A stretch of DNA of 64,000 bases. It comes from Cephalopachus bancanus. Taxonomy: Eukaryota; Chordata; Mammalia; Primates; Tarsiidae. The notes under the pieces were generated by a model. It was not told the DNA's origin, searched no databases, and worked only from the letters and a program-made list of their open reading frames with translations. The stretch is taken from NCBI GenBank assembly GCA_027257055.1, contig JAPVLO010000007.1:5270001-5334000 (forward strand). Reading direction: 5' to 3'. The position numbers and the translations under genes were made by a program. Of this stretch, positions 23,030 to 33,959 are shown piece by piece; positions within the stretch are counted from its first letter, which is position 1; every line of letters starts with the position of its first letter.

Positions 23030-23225
23030 CTCAGTGAATGCGGCCACATTTGAGGAATTTTATTCCCATAGTGGCTCCGTCTGATGTGCTGAGTGTGAAG
23101 CCAAAACCCCAAAGCCAGCAAGAATTGCGTTGGCTTTGCTTTTCTTTATGAGAAAATGGCCCATAAAATGTTAATGCGCGGTTCCCTGTGGGGCCCAGTG
23201 ACGCCTAATTAAGGGATGCTCTTAG
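23030..23225. promoter_or_regulatory. Candidate conserved non-coding block (weak)
   Basis: Short unique block with GAATTTTATTCCCATAG, TTAATGCGCGG and CGCCTAATTAAGG. Assigned by texture only. Confidence 0.2.
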
Positions 23226-23654
23226 GTGTGGGAGCAAGCATGCAGGCAGTTAGGGAGGGCACCCTGCACCCTGCCATCTCCTCAAAGGTACCCCCCACCA
23301 CTGCCTCTGCATTCCTGGCTGGCTCCAGCAACGTGATGGGGAGTGTGAGACCAAACCTGGGTGAGTCATCCCTGTGACACTGAAACTGGGGAGGACCAGC
23401 AGAGGTCCAGGCTAGAGCTCTGACAGAGCACTGAGGTGGGCAGGGCCTGGTCAGTCAGGGCACAAAGGGGCAAGTGGGGCTGAGGTGCATGGGTAGGGGT
23501 CAGGGCAGCCACCGAGGGTCAGACAGGGAGAGCTTGCACATCTCCTCTACTGTCTTGACTATGACCTTTGATTTATAGAAACAATGGCAAGAGCAACAGT
23601 TACTACCATCTGGAAGCTGAGCATTTTGCCAAACTCCAAATGTGAATTAACCGA
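23226..23654. other. Unique sequence, nothing recognised
   Basis: No feature was identified before a weak MIR. Confidence 0.45.
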
Positions 23655-23755
23655 CTGATTTTCACAATGACCCATCCAAGTAGATATAGGTACCTCTGGT
23701 TCCCCTGTCAGGACACTGTGGTGCAGTGAGGCTAAGTTGGTGGTAAGAGACAAGG
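23655..23755 (-). repeat. MIR SINE fragment, reverse orientation (weak)
   Basis: GATTTTCACAATGACCCATCC, AGTAGATATAGGTACC, GTTCCCCTGTCAGGACAC and GTGCAGTGAGGCTAAGTTGG parallel the MIR reverse complement. Divergence is high. Confidence 0.5.
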
Positions 23756-23869
23756 TTTGACATTCAAAGGAGAATTATTTGACTCCAGAGCCCAGTAATG
23801 ATCCAGGAGCACTTTTCGGCAAAACTTGTCCTCTCTTCCCTGACCATACACCACCAGAGGAGCATTCCA

Positions 23870-24085
23870 GATCCACAGGGCCAGATGCCCAGTCTCGGCA
23901 CTGCTGATGTGTGGGCCTCGCTGTGGGGCTGTCCTGGGCACAGTAGGATGGCCAGCCGCACCCCTGGCCTCCACCCACTAATGCCAGCACCACCCTCCTC
24001 AGCTGTCACAGTCGAAAATATCTCCAGACACTGGCAGATGTCCCTTGAGGGGAAATCACCCCTAGTTGAAGCCACTGCCGAAGAT
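23870..24085 (-). mobile_element. MER5A hAT DNA transposon, reverse orientation
   Basis: TCTCGGCACTGCTGATGTGTGGGCC, GCTGTCCTGGGCACAGTAGGATGGCCAG, GGCCTCCACCCACTAATGCCAGCACC, GTCACAGTCGAAAATATCTCCAGACACTGGCAGATGTCCC follow the reversed MER5A consensus end to end. It is a non-autonomous Charlie-type element. Frames crossing it (minus 23764-24237) are spurious. Confidence 0.85.
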
Positions 24086-24409
24086 TCTTCAGAATCATCA
24101 CCACCTCTGTAAATTATCAATTTCTCAAGTTTAAAAACAGGAAAACAAAGTCTTGCAACCCTGAAACTGAAGAAAAGTCTTTTAGACACAAAGCAGGCCT
24201 GCTGGGGTGAAAAATCATCATTCTTTATGATGCTCAAAGATAAATTTTCATTAAAACAACCAAGCTAAGAAGGAATTTTCATTTGCGGATGTTTCTAATG
24301 GGGAACATTCTGGGCTTTGATGGAAAGGGTTACTCCCATCTATTGGAAGGTGAACTAGGTGAACCATAAAGATTACACTTTCATCAAGGTTTACAGGCAA
24401 AGCAAAAAA

Positions 24410-24487
24410 ACAGAGAGAGAAGATAGAGAAGAAGAAGAGGAGGAGGGGGAAGAGGAGGAGAAGGAGGAGGGGGAAGAGGAGGAGGAA
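24410..24487 (+). repeat. (GGA)n/(GAA)n purine-rich run
   Basis: Triplet-like GAAGAAGAAGAGGAGGAGG repeats with GGGGGAAGAGGAGG blocks, about 80 bp. Confidence 0.9.
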
Positions 24488-24785
24488 GGTGGCAGAATTA
24501 ACCTGAATTAAAAGCCCAGATGCACGAGAAGTGATTAATTCGAACAACGTCCACCCTCAATGCCGTGGAATAGAATCGGGCTTTATATGAAGACCGCATT
24601 CCGTGGCGCCTCAGTATATTAAGGCAGTTTACAAGGTAATGAGTTAGATAACGGCAGTGAAATGAATTTACAGGCCAGAGTCGCAGGCATTATGCAATCT
24701 GCAGAGGCTTGGCACGTCGCCGGAGATTGTGAAATTAATTCTAATGGAAGAGGAAGTGTTAGGAGACAGGCGGCTTCAGAGACAT
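24488..24785. promoter_or_regulatory. Candidate conserved non-coding block (strong texture)
   Basis: Unique block with several intact CpGs (CGAACAACGTCC, GGCACGTCGCCGG, GACCGCATTCCG) and homeodomain-like AAGTGATTAATTCG and GTGAAATTAATTC motifs. Also seen are TATGCAATC and GAGTTAGATAACGGC. Retained CpGs without an island, next to AT-rich motifs, is typical of constrained non-coding DNA. There is no coding frame. The flank at 24110-24400 may belong to the same block. Confidence 0.4.
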
Positions 24786-25274
24786 ACATTGCCTGCGGTC
24801 CCTGGCCCTGGTGCCTCTGCACCCCCAGGCACTCAACTGCAACTTTGAGACACCCCCCAACTCAGCAAGAGGAAGAAGCAAATCTGTCATTTACAAGCTA
24901 TGGGAAAATGTGACATACTGGAGCAAACTCCAGATGTGAGGCAAGGCTGGGGCAAGGATAGCAGGAAGGAATCAGCAGGTGAGAAGCCTCTTGGGGGCTG
25001 AGAACCAGAGGGGCCAAGACGTGCAGACAGGAGGGGGAAGCCCGTGGGACCCCCAGGGCCTGGCACCAGCCCAAGGCGCCCATCCGTCCTTTAAGTGGCA
25101 CAAGCAGAGCAAACCGAGAGGTTTCCAGGATCCTGGGATGGGACCCCACATCTTGCCTTGGCAATGCCCGGGTGCAGGGGGTGTCAGGTTCCTTGCTGCA
25201 CCCTTAGATAAAGAACTCAGAAGAGCAGGAAAAAAGACAAGTAACAGGAAGTAACTGCAGCCTATGTGACTGAG
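24786..25274. other. Unique sequence, nothing recognised
   Basis: GC-rich spacer between the candidate block and an L1 fragment. Confidence 0.45.
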
Positions 25275-25481
25275 AGGAAATAAATGCCAGACTGGGTAAA
25301 GAGCTCCTGCAAATCAATAGGAAAAAGCCAAATCACCCCGAATAGTAGCATCCAAGTGAAGATACGAACACTCAGTTTCAAGCAGGAAATGGTCAGCCCC
25401 ACCAGTTTCAGAGAAATATAAATTAAAACAAAATACAAGGCTTTTTATTTTAACCAGATGGTCAGATACTAAAGGGGTTGA
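25275..25481 (+). mobile_element. Old L1 ORF2/3' fragment, piece 1
   Basis: GTAAAGAGCTCCTGCAAATCAATAGG and AAAGCC...GAAATATAAATTAAAAC match the reverse-transcriptase-distal part of old L1 ORF2. It is interrupted by an Alu and resumes at 25773. Confidence 0.7.
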
Positions 25482-25772
25482 GGCTGGGTGTGGTGGCTCA
25501 AGCCTGTAATCCCAGCACTTTGGGAGGCCAAGGTGAAAGGATTACCTGACCCCGCGGGTTTGAGACCAGCCTGGGCAATATGGTGAGACCTCATCTCTAC
25601 AATAAATAAAAAAATTAGCTGGGCATGGTAGCTCGCATCTGTAGTTCCAGCTACTTGGAAGCCTGAGGTGGAAAGATTGTTGGAGACCAGCAGGTCGACA
25701 CTGGGGTGGCTCTGAGCATGCCACTGCACTCCAGTCTGGGTGATGGAGTGAGACTCAAACTCAAAAAAAAAA
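25482..25772 (+). mobile_element. Alu SINE, AluJ-derived variant
   Basis: Full dimer from GGCTGGGTGTGGTGGCTCA to an A-tail. It carries CTCATCTCTACAATAAAT, CTACTTGGAAGCCTGAGG and CCAGCAGGTCGACACTGGGG, which mark the variant group. The flanks AAAGGGGTTGA (25471-25481) and AAAGGGCTGA (25773-25782) are an imperfect target duplication. It sits inside an L1. Confidence 0.95.
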
Positions 25773-26110
25773 AAAGGGCTGAAAATACCAAGCACTGGAG
25801 AGGCTGCCCCAGTGGGCACACATGCCCCCTTGGTGGGCACATACGATGGTGCAGTTGCTCCTAAAGCCATGTGACAGTGTTTGTCACATGCTGGGACATG
25901 CTCACCATAGCGTAGAAGGACATTGGCCATAATGAGATGCGACATTGGCAACACACTGAATGTCACCAAAAATGATTAAATAAATTGGTGGCATGTCCCA
26001 TCTGAATGTTCAATCTATGGGAGAATCTGCAGTTCTTTAAAAATGAGGCAAAACTGTATGCTCTGACATGGCATGCACTCCAATATCTCTGACATTTTAG
26101 AGGTAAGACT
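25773..26110 (+). mobile_element. Old L1 3' fragment, piece 2
   Basis: GAAAATACCAAGCACTGGAGAGG, AATTGGTGGCATGTCCCATC and CTCCAATATCTCTGACATTTTAG continue the L1 order (consensus ATAATACCAAGTGTTGGCGAGG, then AAATTATGGTACATCC). It is heavily decayed. Confidence 0.65.
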
Positions 26111-26149
26111 CACACAGATAGTAAATGTTTATGCTGAGGTTATATATAC

Positions 26150-26363
26150 ACAGCACTCCTCCCCATCCCTAGGGAACTGGTTTCAGAACCTATAGATGCT
26201 TAAGTCCCTGATATAAAACGATGTCGCATTTGCATGTAACCTACGCACATCCTTGAGTGTATGTTAAATCATCCCCAGATTACTTCGAATACTTACTATA
26301 ATGTCATGTTATGGCAATATAGGTCATGCTGTATTGTTTTGGAAATAAGGACACACAAAAAAA
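26150..26363 (+). mobile_element. Tigger-like (pogo superfamily) DNA transposon, left part
   Basis: Begins near TACACAGCACTCCTCCCC, then GGGAACTGGTTTCAGAACC, ATGCTTAAGTCCCTGATATAAAACG, GCATGTAACCTACGCACATCC, TTAAATCATCCCCAGATTACTT and GCTGTATTGTTTTGGAAATAAGGAC. This order matches a common short non-autonomous Tigger-type element. It breaks at an L1 and resumes at 27557. Confidence 0.8.
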
Positions 26364-27556
26364 TGGTCTGACATGCAGAAGATTAAAACAAGACCCCTAC
26401 CTATCACCATACACAAAAATCAGCTCTAAATGGATCAAAGACCTAAATGCAAAGCCTCAAACTATAAGAACCTTAGAAAATACAGGAGACAACTTTGGAA
26501 CTGGCAACCAATTCCTGATCAAAATCCCAAGTGCCCATGCCATAAAAGATAAGATAGACAAGTGGGACCTCATTAAACGGAAAAGCTTCTGCAAAGACAA
26601 AGAAGCCATTGAGAGAGTGGGGAGACAGCCAACAGAATGGGAAAAAAATATTTGCCAACTGTATATTTGACAAAGGCCTAACATCTAGGATCTACAAGGA
26701 ACTCAAACATGCCAAAAGAAAAAAAAAAACAAACAGCCCCATTACAAAGTGGGCAAAAGATATGAATAGACACTTCTCAAAAGAAGACATACAAGCAGCC
26801 AACAGATACATGAAAAAATGCTCAGCCTCACTAGTCATCAAAGAAATGTAAATTAAAACCATACTGAGATACCAACTAATTACAGTCAGGATGGCCATCA
26901 TCAATAACTTAAAAAGCAACAAATGTTGGAGAGGATGTGGGGAAAAGGGAACACTTCTATACTGTTGGTGGGAGTGCAAACTAGTACAACCTCTGTGGAA
27001 AACAGTTTGGCGAGTCCTAAAGGGCTAAAAATCAACCTTCCACATGACCCAGCAATCCCTCTTTTGGGAGTGTGCCCAGAGGAACGCAAATCACTCTATG
27101 AAAAAGATACCTGCACATGCATGTTTAATTGCAGCATTATTCACAATAGCAGAAACATGGAACCAACCGTGCTGCCCACAAAAATAGGACTGAATTTTAA
27201 AAATCTGGAACATATACATGATGGAATATTATGCAGCCATAAAGAAGGACAAAATTACGGATTTCACAGCAATTTGGATGGACTTAGAGTCTATAATAGT
27301 CAGTGACCTATCACAGAACAAAGAACCGGGTATCACATATTCTCACTCCTAAGTGGATCTTGAACAACTATCGTAATACTATAAGAAAGGGATTGGTAGT
27401 ATTGGAAAACTGCCAGGGGAGGGCGGGGGTGGGATTGGCAGTAGTGGGAAACTGCCAGGGGAGGGAGGACATACCTCATCAACAAGGGAACCTGCAAAAT
27501 GAACGCCTGTATACTTAACCATGAATTGTACCCCACATCTTTAAAATAATGTTTTT
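26364..27556 (+). mobile_element. L1 LINE, 5'-truncated (about 1.2 kb), inserted in a Tigger-like element
   Basis: The 3' third of ORF2 plus the 3' untranslated region. Seen are CAAAAATCAGCTCTAAATGG, GACAAGTGGGACCTCATTAAAC, GAAGACATACAAGCAGCCAAC, GTTGGTGGGAGTGCAAACTAG, ATGACCCAGCAATCCC and TATTATGCAGCCATAAAG. The terminal region (27360-27540) contains a G-rich 42-bp duplication and does not match the human L1PA type. The flanks AAAATGGTCTGACATGC and AAAATGTCGGTACATGC look like a worn target duplication. Confidence 0.9.
26385..27300 (+). pseudogene. L1 ORF2 C-terminal remnant
   Basis: ORF2 of L1 encodes an endonuclease and reverse transcriptase that acts in target-primed insertion. Only the C-terminal part, beyond the reverse transcriptase domain, is present. 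Frames in this stretch show [49 protein letters not shown] and then DPAIPLLGVCPEERKSLYEK, all typical of the ORF2 tail. At least two frameshifts (near 26660 and 26850-26920) and a stop after IKEM break it. The 5' truncation is the usual result of incomplete reverse transcription. It is not functional. Confidence 0.85.
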
Positions 27557-27655
27557 AAAATGTCGGTACATGCTCAGTACAGATGTAATTTTTTTTGAAA
27601 TATTCTCTCTCTGATGTTGGCTAAATTCACAGATGCAGAACCCACTGAAACATCA
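27557..27655 (+). mobile_element. Tigger-like DNA transposon, right part
   Basis: GTCGGTACATGCTCAGTACAGATG, AATTTTTTTTGAAATATTC, GATGTTGGCTAAATTCACAGATGCAGAACCCACTG continues the element that breaks at 26363. Joined on paper, the two parts follow the consensus order with little missing at the break. Confidence 0.8.
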
Positions 27656-30179
27656 TCATGTGGTCTCCTGTGTCTGAAGACAGGGATGACAGGAGGCCCT
27701 GGGCAGGAGCTCCATGGGGGTGAGGAGGGAGGATGGCTATTCAGCCTGCAATTCCCTCCATCTTCACCACCGTCATACTGGCCCCCGCTGGCCCTCACCC
27801 CCTGGGGCCCCCTACCCCCACCACCCGCACACACAGGTCGTAGTGTCCAGTGGGCCCCAGGTTAGATTTGTTCAGCCTGGAGCATGATTCTCTTTCTTGA
27901 TCCACTCCCTGGTTTGTACAATGTTTCCTTTAAAAAATTATTTCTAGAAAATAAAGAAAAGCAGCATGTGGTCTGCTCATAGGGTAACATCTTTCCTAAA
28001 AGAATGCAGGCTTCCACACTTAAAACAGAGCTTTTCTCTGGGGCCACCTGAAGGCATGTGTCCCTCCTGAGCAGGGTGGGGTGAATCAGCACTTGGAGGT
28101 TCCACATTAACCTTGGGTAGGAGAAACAAGGGCTGGAGGGCATCTGTCTCCCTCTCCATGTAGGTGCCCACTTCCTTCTGTACAAGCCAATCTGATGGAG
28201 GCAAGGCCACGTTCAAAGGGGTTCCTGGGCTCCTGGTGCTGGGTATAACCAGCCCTGAGACTGCTGACTGGAATCACCACATGAGCTGCTTGGGGCACGG
28301 TCTGAGCTCTGGGTCAACTCAGTCGCATACCCTGTCTCATCCCTTTTGACAAAGTGCCAGGTTAAGTGTCCCCCTTCTCCAGCACACGCACTGCTTCAGA
28401 GGGATCTTACTTTGCAGACCCATCAGCATGACCGTTTCTACATGCACCTGAGTACCCCTCTTCAAAACAGTGCTCACCCCCATGGTTCACTGGAAGCAGC
28501 TCTGGAAAGCCAGTTTCTTTCTCAGCAAGTCTGAGAAAGGGGTATCGCACCCCCTGAATCCACACAGTTCCCAGCTGGGTCCACCAGTGCTGCCCAAGCT
28601 CCTGGTGTCGTCCTTGTTGAGGAGGAAGACAGCGGGACACAGCTTTGCCACCCTCCCTCGCTGCCTGGAGGGATTCTTCCTCACTGACCTTGTAAATTAA
28701 CTGGCTCACACCTCAAGGGGGTGTTTTTCCCCCAGGATCCAATTCACAGCAAACATTAGCCAGCGCTGGAGACGATAACTGCTGCTGCAGATTCGTTAAT
28801 CCTACCCACTCTGGGGGTAGGGGGTGGGGGCTCCATTTGCCAAAGCCTGGCTTCAGAGGTGGAGAATGGGTTCCAGGCTTCAGTCTTCTGTCTTTTAGAA
28901 CCTCCAGCTCCACTGTAGGGAGCAGTCACTGGTCAGAGGAGGCAGGCACGTTTGGTGGGCACAATGGCTCCACCATTCATTCATGACAACACTTCCTATC
29001 TGTCTGGGCCACAGGTCAGGTCCAGAGATGTGGTCCATATTCTGTATAGAAAGGCTCTCTCCCTCATCCTACAGATATGCTTTCCCAAGCCCCAAAACCC
29101 GGATGCCGGGGCTGCACAGCATAAAATAGAACAGGAAGCTAAAGACATCATAGGACAACTGTGACAAAACGTGACTCTTCCACCACTGCCCCGTTGTTCA
29201 TAGAAATCAGGGACAGCCATAGAGAACAGGGCCTTGTTCTCCCAGGATAACACCTCTTCTCCAAAATGTAGTTTGAAAATAAACAAACAGAAACGAAAGT
29301 TTTTTGAGACCCTGGGTCAATTATATCCAAAAGTCCTAACAGTTTCCTCTTTCATACTGGAGAAACAAGCAAGGGCTATTATCTGAGTGCTTATTCCAAA
29401 GCCAGGAAGAAACAGCCCTCCTGAAATGACAAGTGCTTTTCGGTTCCTGAAGTCCCACTTCCACCTTCTCACACTTGTCCACTGACTGGGGCCGTAAACT
29501 CCCAGGCTCTTGGAGAGACTCAGTCAAACCATCCAAAGAAGACACCATGAAGTATAAGCTGATCCTGGGTTCTCTAAACACAGGAAGTGAAAGAACATCA
29601 GAGGGAACAAAAATGATGTTCTCACTAGAAATTCAGTTTTAAGGGTAGAGAAAGTTTGGGCAGAATTCAGTCTTTCTACATCTTGTAGAACAGAACTGTT
29701 GTCTACAATTCCCTTGTCGAGAAAAATAACCAGTTCCCTACTCTCTCCTGTCTCACTTACTAAGAGTGTAGAAACAGTCACCATTAGGGTGAGAAACAGG
29801 CCAGTGGGAAGCCACCAAGTGACAGGTGCACATGCACAGAAGAAAGTCTGCCCTGATGGCACGCATGCTGCTTTCCAGGTGTCCTTTGAACCATGCAAAG
29901 ACCTGTCCTTAATTTTATGGAATCAGTATCGCCTCTGATGACCAGACTCCACAGCACACGGGTGATGTGATGATCCTACGCATGGCTCAAATGCTGTGTC
30001 CTCTACCCAGATTGTGGTTCAAACTCCCAATCGGTCAAATTAGCTGATGTTGAAGAGACAAGCCAAGAACATGCCCCCTGTCCAGGGGACCGAGACAGAG
30101 GAAGGTGAGCTGACCGTTCACAAATGTTCCAGTCAGTTTCTTCCACCTCCCCAGAGTCTGTGATTCCTGACGAAACTGA
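27656..30179. other. Unique sequence, nothing recognised
   Basis: About 2.5 kb without an identifiable gene or repeat. Frames of 100-124 residues (for example minus 29524-29898) have no domain features and mid-frame starts typical of chance. Confidence 0.5.
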
Positions 30180-30480
30180 ACTTCCAGGTATGTGATGAAT
30201 TCAAGCAACCATGAGTGTCTCTCTCAGTGTTCATGATTAGAGAGAAACCGGAAAGGTCTAATTCAATTGAAATAACACTGACAGCTGCCATTAATGATTC
30301 CGTCTGTGATTTGTCACAGATATTTATGTTTGATTGCCACAGGAAGAACCGTGGGAGGCAATAATATCCTGTTACATTTTTTCCTTTCCCTTTGGTAAAG
30401 TATGGAGAGGGAAAATGTGTTGAGAGTTGTTTTTTTCCTTTAAGCAAAATCCAAGAAAGAACATTTAGAATCATCTAAAA
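30180..30480. promoter_or_regulatory. Candidate conserved non-coding block
   Basis: Unique AT-rich sequence with CAATTGAAATAACACTGACAG, CATTAATGATTCCG, TGTCACAGATATTTATG and GGCAATAATATCC. No repeat or coding signal. Confidence 0.27.
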
Positions 30481-31074
30481 CAGAAGGCTCATTTAACCTG
30501 ATTCTAGGTGTATTTATAAAAACATGTCAGCCATCACGCAGAAACTCAGCCACCACTAGTAAAACCTGTATACTGAGATTTTTTCCAGGTTGAAGCACAG
30601 GTAGATAATGGTTATTCTGAGGAAGAGTCGGTTCCTGCTGTGAGGCCAGGACCTTCCCATGTTCTGGAGATGGAAAGTAGCAAAACGGAGCTTACACAAC
30701 AGCCCTGAGTCATGACACCTTGGAGATCACCTATTGTGGTGGCTACACGTCTTTCATGTGACAGTCAGGGTCCACCTCTCCACATATAAGTAAAACATGT
30801 TTGTCAGCCTTGAAGGAACCTTGGGCAAATGAGGGAGATGGACAGGGAACCAGATTATCAGACAGTACAATATGCAGTTTATGAGATGGCTGTGCTGAGC
30901 TGGAGGGAACAAGCCACGCTGCCCAGGAACATGGGATGGGAACGAGGGTCAGACAGGTCCCCGTTGGAATTGAGATGATGTTCATCACTATGCCGACCAC
31001 TCATCACCGCCTCTGACCAGCATAGCATCAAGTCAGCCATCTGGCTCTCTGCCCCATGCTGGCCCTGGAATCCC
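30481..31074. other. Unique sequence, nothing recognised
   Basis: Spacer before an L2 copy. Confidence 0.45.
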
Positions 31075-31615
31075 TTCTCCCCACAGCAGTGGAAGGGTTA
31101 TTTTAAATCACAAATCTGACAGCATGCTCCTGTGTAAGATCCACCCATAGCCTCCCGTGGCACTGGGAATGCCACCTGGACTCCCTGCAGCAGCAGCAGC
31201 AGGTCTGCCTGGCTGACCCCACCTCTTTTTCCAGCCTCATAGAGTTCTGTCTCACTGGCTGTACCCAGCCCTGGGACCTTCTCTTGGCTCCTCTGGGCAT
31301 TCCCGCTCATCTTCTTTTCTTCTCTGCCTCTGCTGTTCCCTCTGCCGGACATGCTCAGCCCCAAGCCTTGACTGAATCAGAGAACCACCTTGTGCCTCTG
31401 AGAGTCCATCCTGACTGGCTGGCCAGCCAATCTCCCTTGCAGGTTCTGTTTAATTCCTTACAGTGCTCACCAGGAATCGGCTCACCTACGTACTTACTGT
31501 GTATTTTTACTTCTCCCAGTAGAATGCTGTCCCCACAGGGAAAGAACAGAAAGCTGAGATATTTAGAGAAACACCAGGCCCAGAGCAGGCACTCAGTACA
31601 TATTTGCTTGGATGG
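31075..31615 (+). mobile_element. L2 LINE 3' region
   Basis: AAATCACAAATCTGACAGCATGCTCC, TTTTTCCAGCCTCATAGAG, CTGCTGTTCCCTCTGCCGGAC, GAGAGTCCATCCTGACTGGC, then CCAGGCCCAGAGCAGGCACTCAGTACATATTTGC match L2 in order through its end. A short (CAG)n run lies at 31184-31201. The frame at 31284-31634 is inside this element. Confidence 0.75.
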
Positions 31616-32235
31616 GAGAAGAAACAAAGCTTAAGCAGTGGTCCGAGGATGTGAGTACCTTGGAGAGTGCATCTCCTGGCGGCCTTAAGTCTTTTCTGCC
31701 CAGGGTGAAGGTCCAGCTCCCCAGTGTCTAGCCCAGTCACTCAGAAGCATGAGAACCCCTGCCTGAGGATGAGACCCAAGGCCACGGCTGTTGACAGCCA
31801 CCTTCCTGCTCTCCATTCAAGACCTTGGCATGGGCTGACCACAAACCCTCCTACTTGTCATCAGAGGTGAAGGTAAGCCTGGCAGCCAGTGAGTCAACAC
31901 TCTCCCAGGTTAGTAAGATGAACACTGTAATAGTAGTGTCCTAGGCAGGATGCCTTGCATCATTGTTATGGATTTGCCACTCAGGCATTCCATAAAGGCA
32001 TAGCTACCTTGTCAATGTGGGCTTCTTTTACCCCATACTGCATTAAGCTGACTAAAATGCAACACTGAATGTTCAACAAAACATCATATTCCCACTGCAA
32101 CATGGCTAATTAATTACAAGAACCAACACTACTTTTAGAATCTGGAGAGTTTGGATTTCACTATGCTAATCATTGCAGACAGCATTGCCCAAGGTTTTAA
32201 GAGTTATTCCAGGTAAGAAAGTAAAGAAGAAAACT
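31616..32235. other. Unique sequence with a small AT-rich block at 31970-32160
   Basis: No repeat identified. 31970-32160 contains GCATTAAGCTGAC and GGCTAATTAATTACAAG and could be conserved; texture only. Confidence 0.35.
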
Positions 32236-32563
32236 GGCTGGGTGTGGTGGCTCATGCCTGTAATCCCAGCACTTGGGGAGGCCAAGGCAGGAGGATCACC
32301 TGAACCCAGGTCATCATAGCAAGACTTCATTCCCACAAAAAATGTTTTCATTTCTACAAAAAAAAAAAAGTTTTAAAAAATATTAACCACGTGTAGTGGC
32401 ATAAGCCTGTAGCCCCTACTTGGGAGGCTGAGGCAGAAGGATTGCTTGAGCTCAGGCGTATGAAGAAGCTGTAGTGAGTTGTGATCGTACCACTGCACTC
32501 CAACCCAGGTGAAAGAGCAAGATCCTATCTCAAGAAAAAAAAAAAAAAAGAAAGAAAGAAAGA
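32236..32563 (+). mobile_element. AluJ-type SINE with (AAAG)n tail and 14-bp target duplication
   Basis: Both arms are present: GGCTGGGTGTGGTGGCTCATG through CACTGCACTCCAACCC. It has a long internal A-rich linker and a tail ending in (GAAA)n. AAGAAAGTAAAGAA flanks it at 32215-32228 and 32564-32577. Ordinary AluJ sites are present, without the variant signature. The AAAG run appears to extend the duplicated target itself. Confidence 0.93.
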
Positions 32564-32577
32564 AAGAAAGTAAAGAA

Positions 32578-33739
32578 ATGGCATGTTGTTCATCTCAACT
32601 TCACAGAGGTAGAAATGTACCATTTACAGATGAATGTATCTACAAATATTGACACTGGTACAAAGTCCATTTGGGTTTCTTGTTAGAAGCAGAGAGCTGA
32701 TGCTTGGTAGAACCTGGTTGTTCACCCGATGAGACAGCCAGGAATCAAAATGCCATAGGAAACACATCTGCCCCCACTGTCACATGGGTATAAGTGGCTC
32801 TGCCTTGGACCCTTCAGACAATCGTCCTCAGGACACAGCAGAACCATGACTGAGGTACATTCTGGGCTCAATTCCACAGGGAATGGCTACAGGCTAAAAT
32901 CACTGTTTCCAAGGATGCAAATCCAATGATTAAGCATCACATAATTCTGCTGATTTGATTCCTTTTTAGGGTGACTTCTTATTATCAAACTTAAACCTAG
33001 GAAAGCCTTATTTTGAGTAGTTGCTATGAGTCTGTGTTAGGATTATAGAATTCATTAAAGTTGAATACAAGACACCAGGAAGTAAGGATTCAGCCAAAAA
33101 TGACAAAGAAAAATCAATACAGGAACCAGCAAAATGTATGGAACTCTGTAAATTAATGAGGACCAGGGAAAAAAAACAGTCTTGACTTTTTAATGAATAG
33201 GTAGGCTGGCCCGTGGTCACCTTGAATAGAAAATAAAAGTACTTGAGGGCATTTGTGAACAAAGAACAGACATAAAATTTCCATGAGTTGTCTCTCTCTG
33301 ACTTTCCATTTTAAAAACCTTAATTTATATCTGTATTTTTTTTTGTACAGATTATCTCAACTCCTTTTTTTGAAAGGAATTATCTCAACTCCTTTTTTTG
33401 AATGGACACAGGAGGATCATTACAAATAAATGAATGTGGCAATCTGATAAACTGGCCGAGGAATTTCCAAACCTGAAGTAATTCCCAAAGGAACATGCAC
33501 ATCAAGTACCTAGCCCATGTCAAGCCTAATATGTGACCCCAGTGGGTGGGAAGCCTACCAGCTGGACCTACCCAAGGGCATAAAAACATACTCAGAGAGC
33601 AAGACATTTTCAGTACCTACAGTGACAAGTTCCTTGGACCATCCCATGTGTCCTACAAGGCTGGCCTGACCCACAGCCTCCCCTCTGCTCATTAGTGCCT
33701 TTCTGCCTCACACATGGGGCTACTCACTTAGAACTTTCC
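32578..33739. other. Unique sequence with one 28-bp tandem duplication
   Basis: No gene or transposon recognised. 33351-33378 and 33379-33406 are two copies of a 28-bp unit starting ATTATCTCAACTCC, differing at one base. Confidence 0.5.
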
Positions 33740-33890
33740 AGAAGCCCTCAGCACCCCTTAAGATTCTTTATGCCTCTATGTCTTTGTTCAAAGTTGTTTG
33801 TCTTCCTGGAATATATCCTCTTCATTTTTCACCTAGCTATAATCTTTACACCCAAGTCAAGTCAATTTTTCAAGAAAACTCTCAGTGTAT
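33740..33890 (+). mobile_element. L2-like LINE fragment
   Basis: CTATGTCTTTGTTCAAAGTTG, TCTTCCTGGAATATATCCTC and CACCTAGCTATAATCTTTACACCC parallel the L2 stretch that reads CTTTGCACATGCTGTTCC, CTGCCTGGAATGC and GCTAACTCCTACTCATCC. Confidence 0.45.
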
Positions 33891-33959
33891 ATATAAATAA
33901 ATTTTAGCTCAGTCCCTATGGTGTCTAGCCTAAGTGAATCCCAGTCTTTCAATGGATGT

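Noticed and set aside
23764..24237. 157-residue minus-strand frame
   Set aside because: It spans a MER5A element from end to end.
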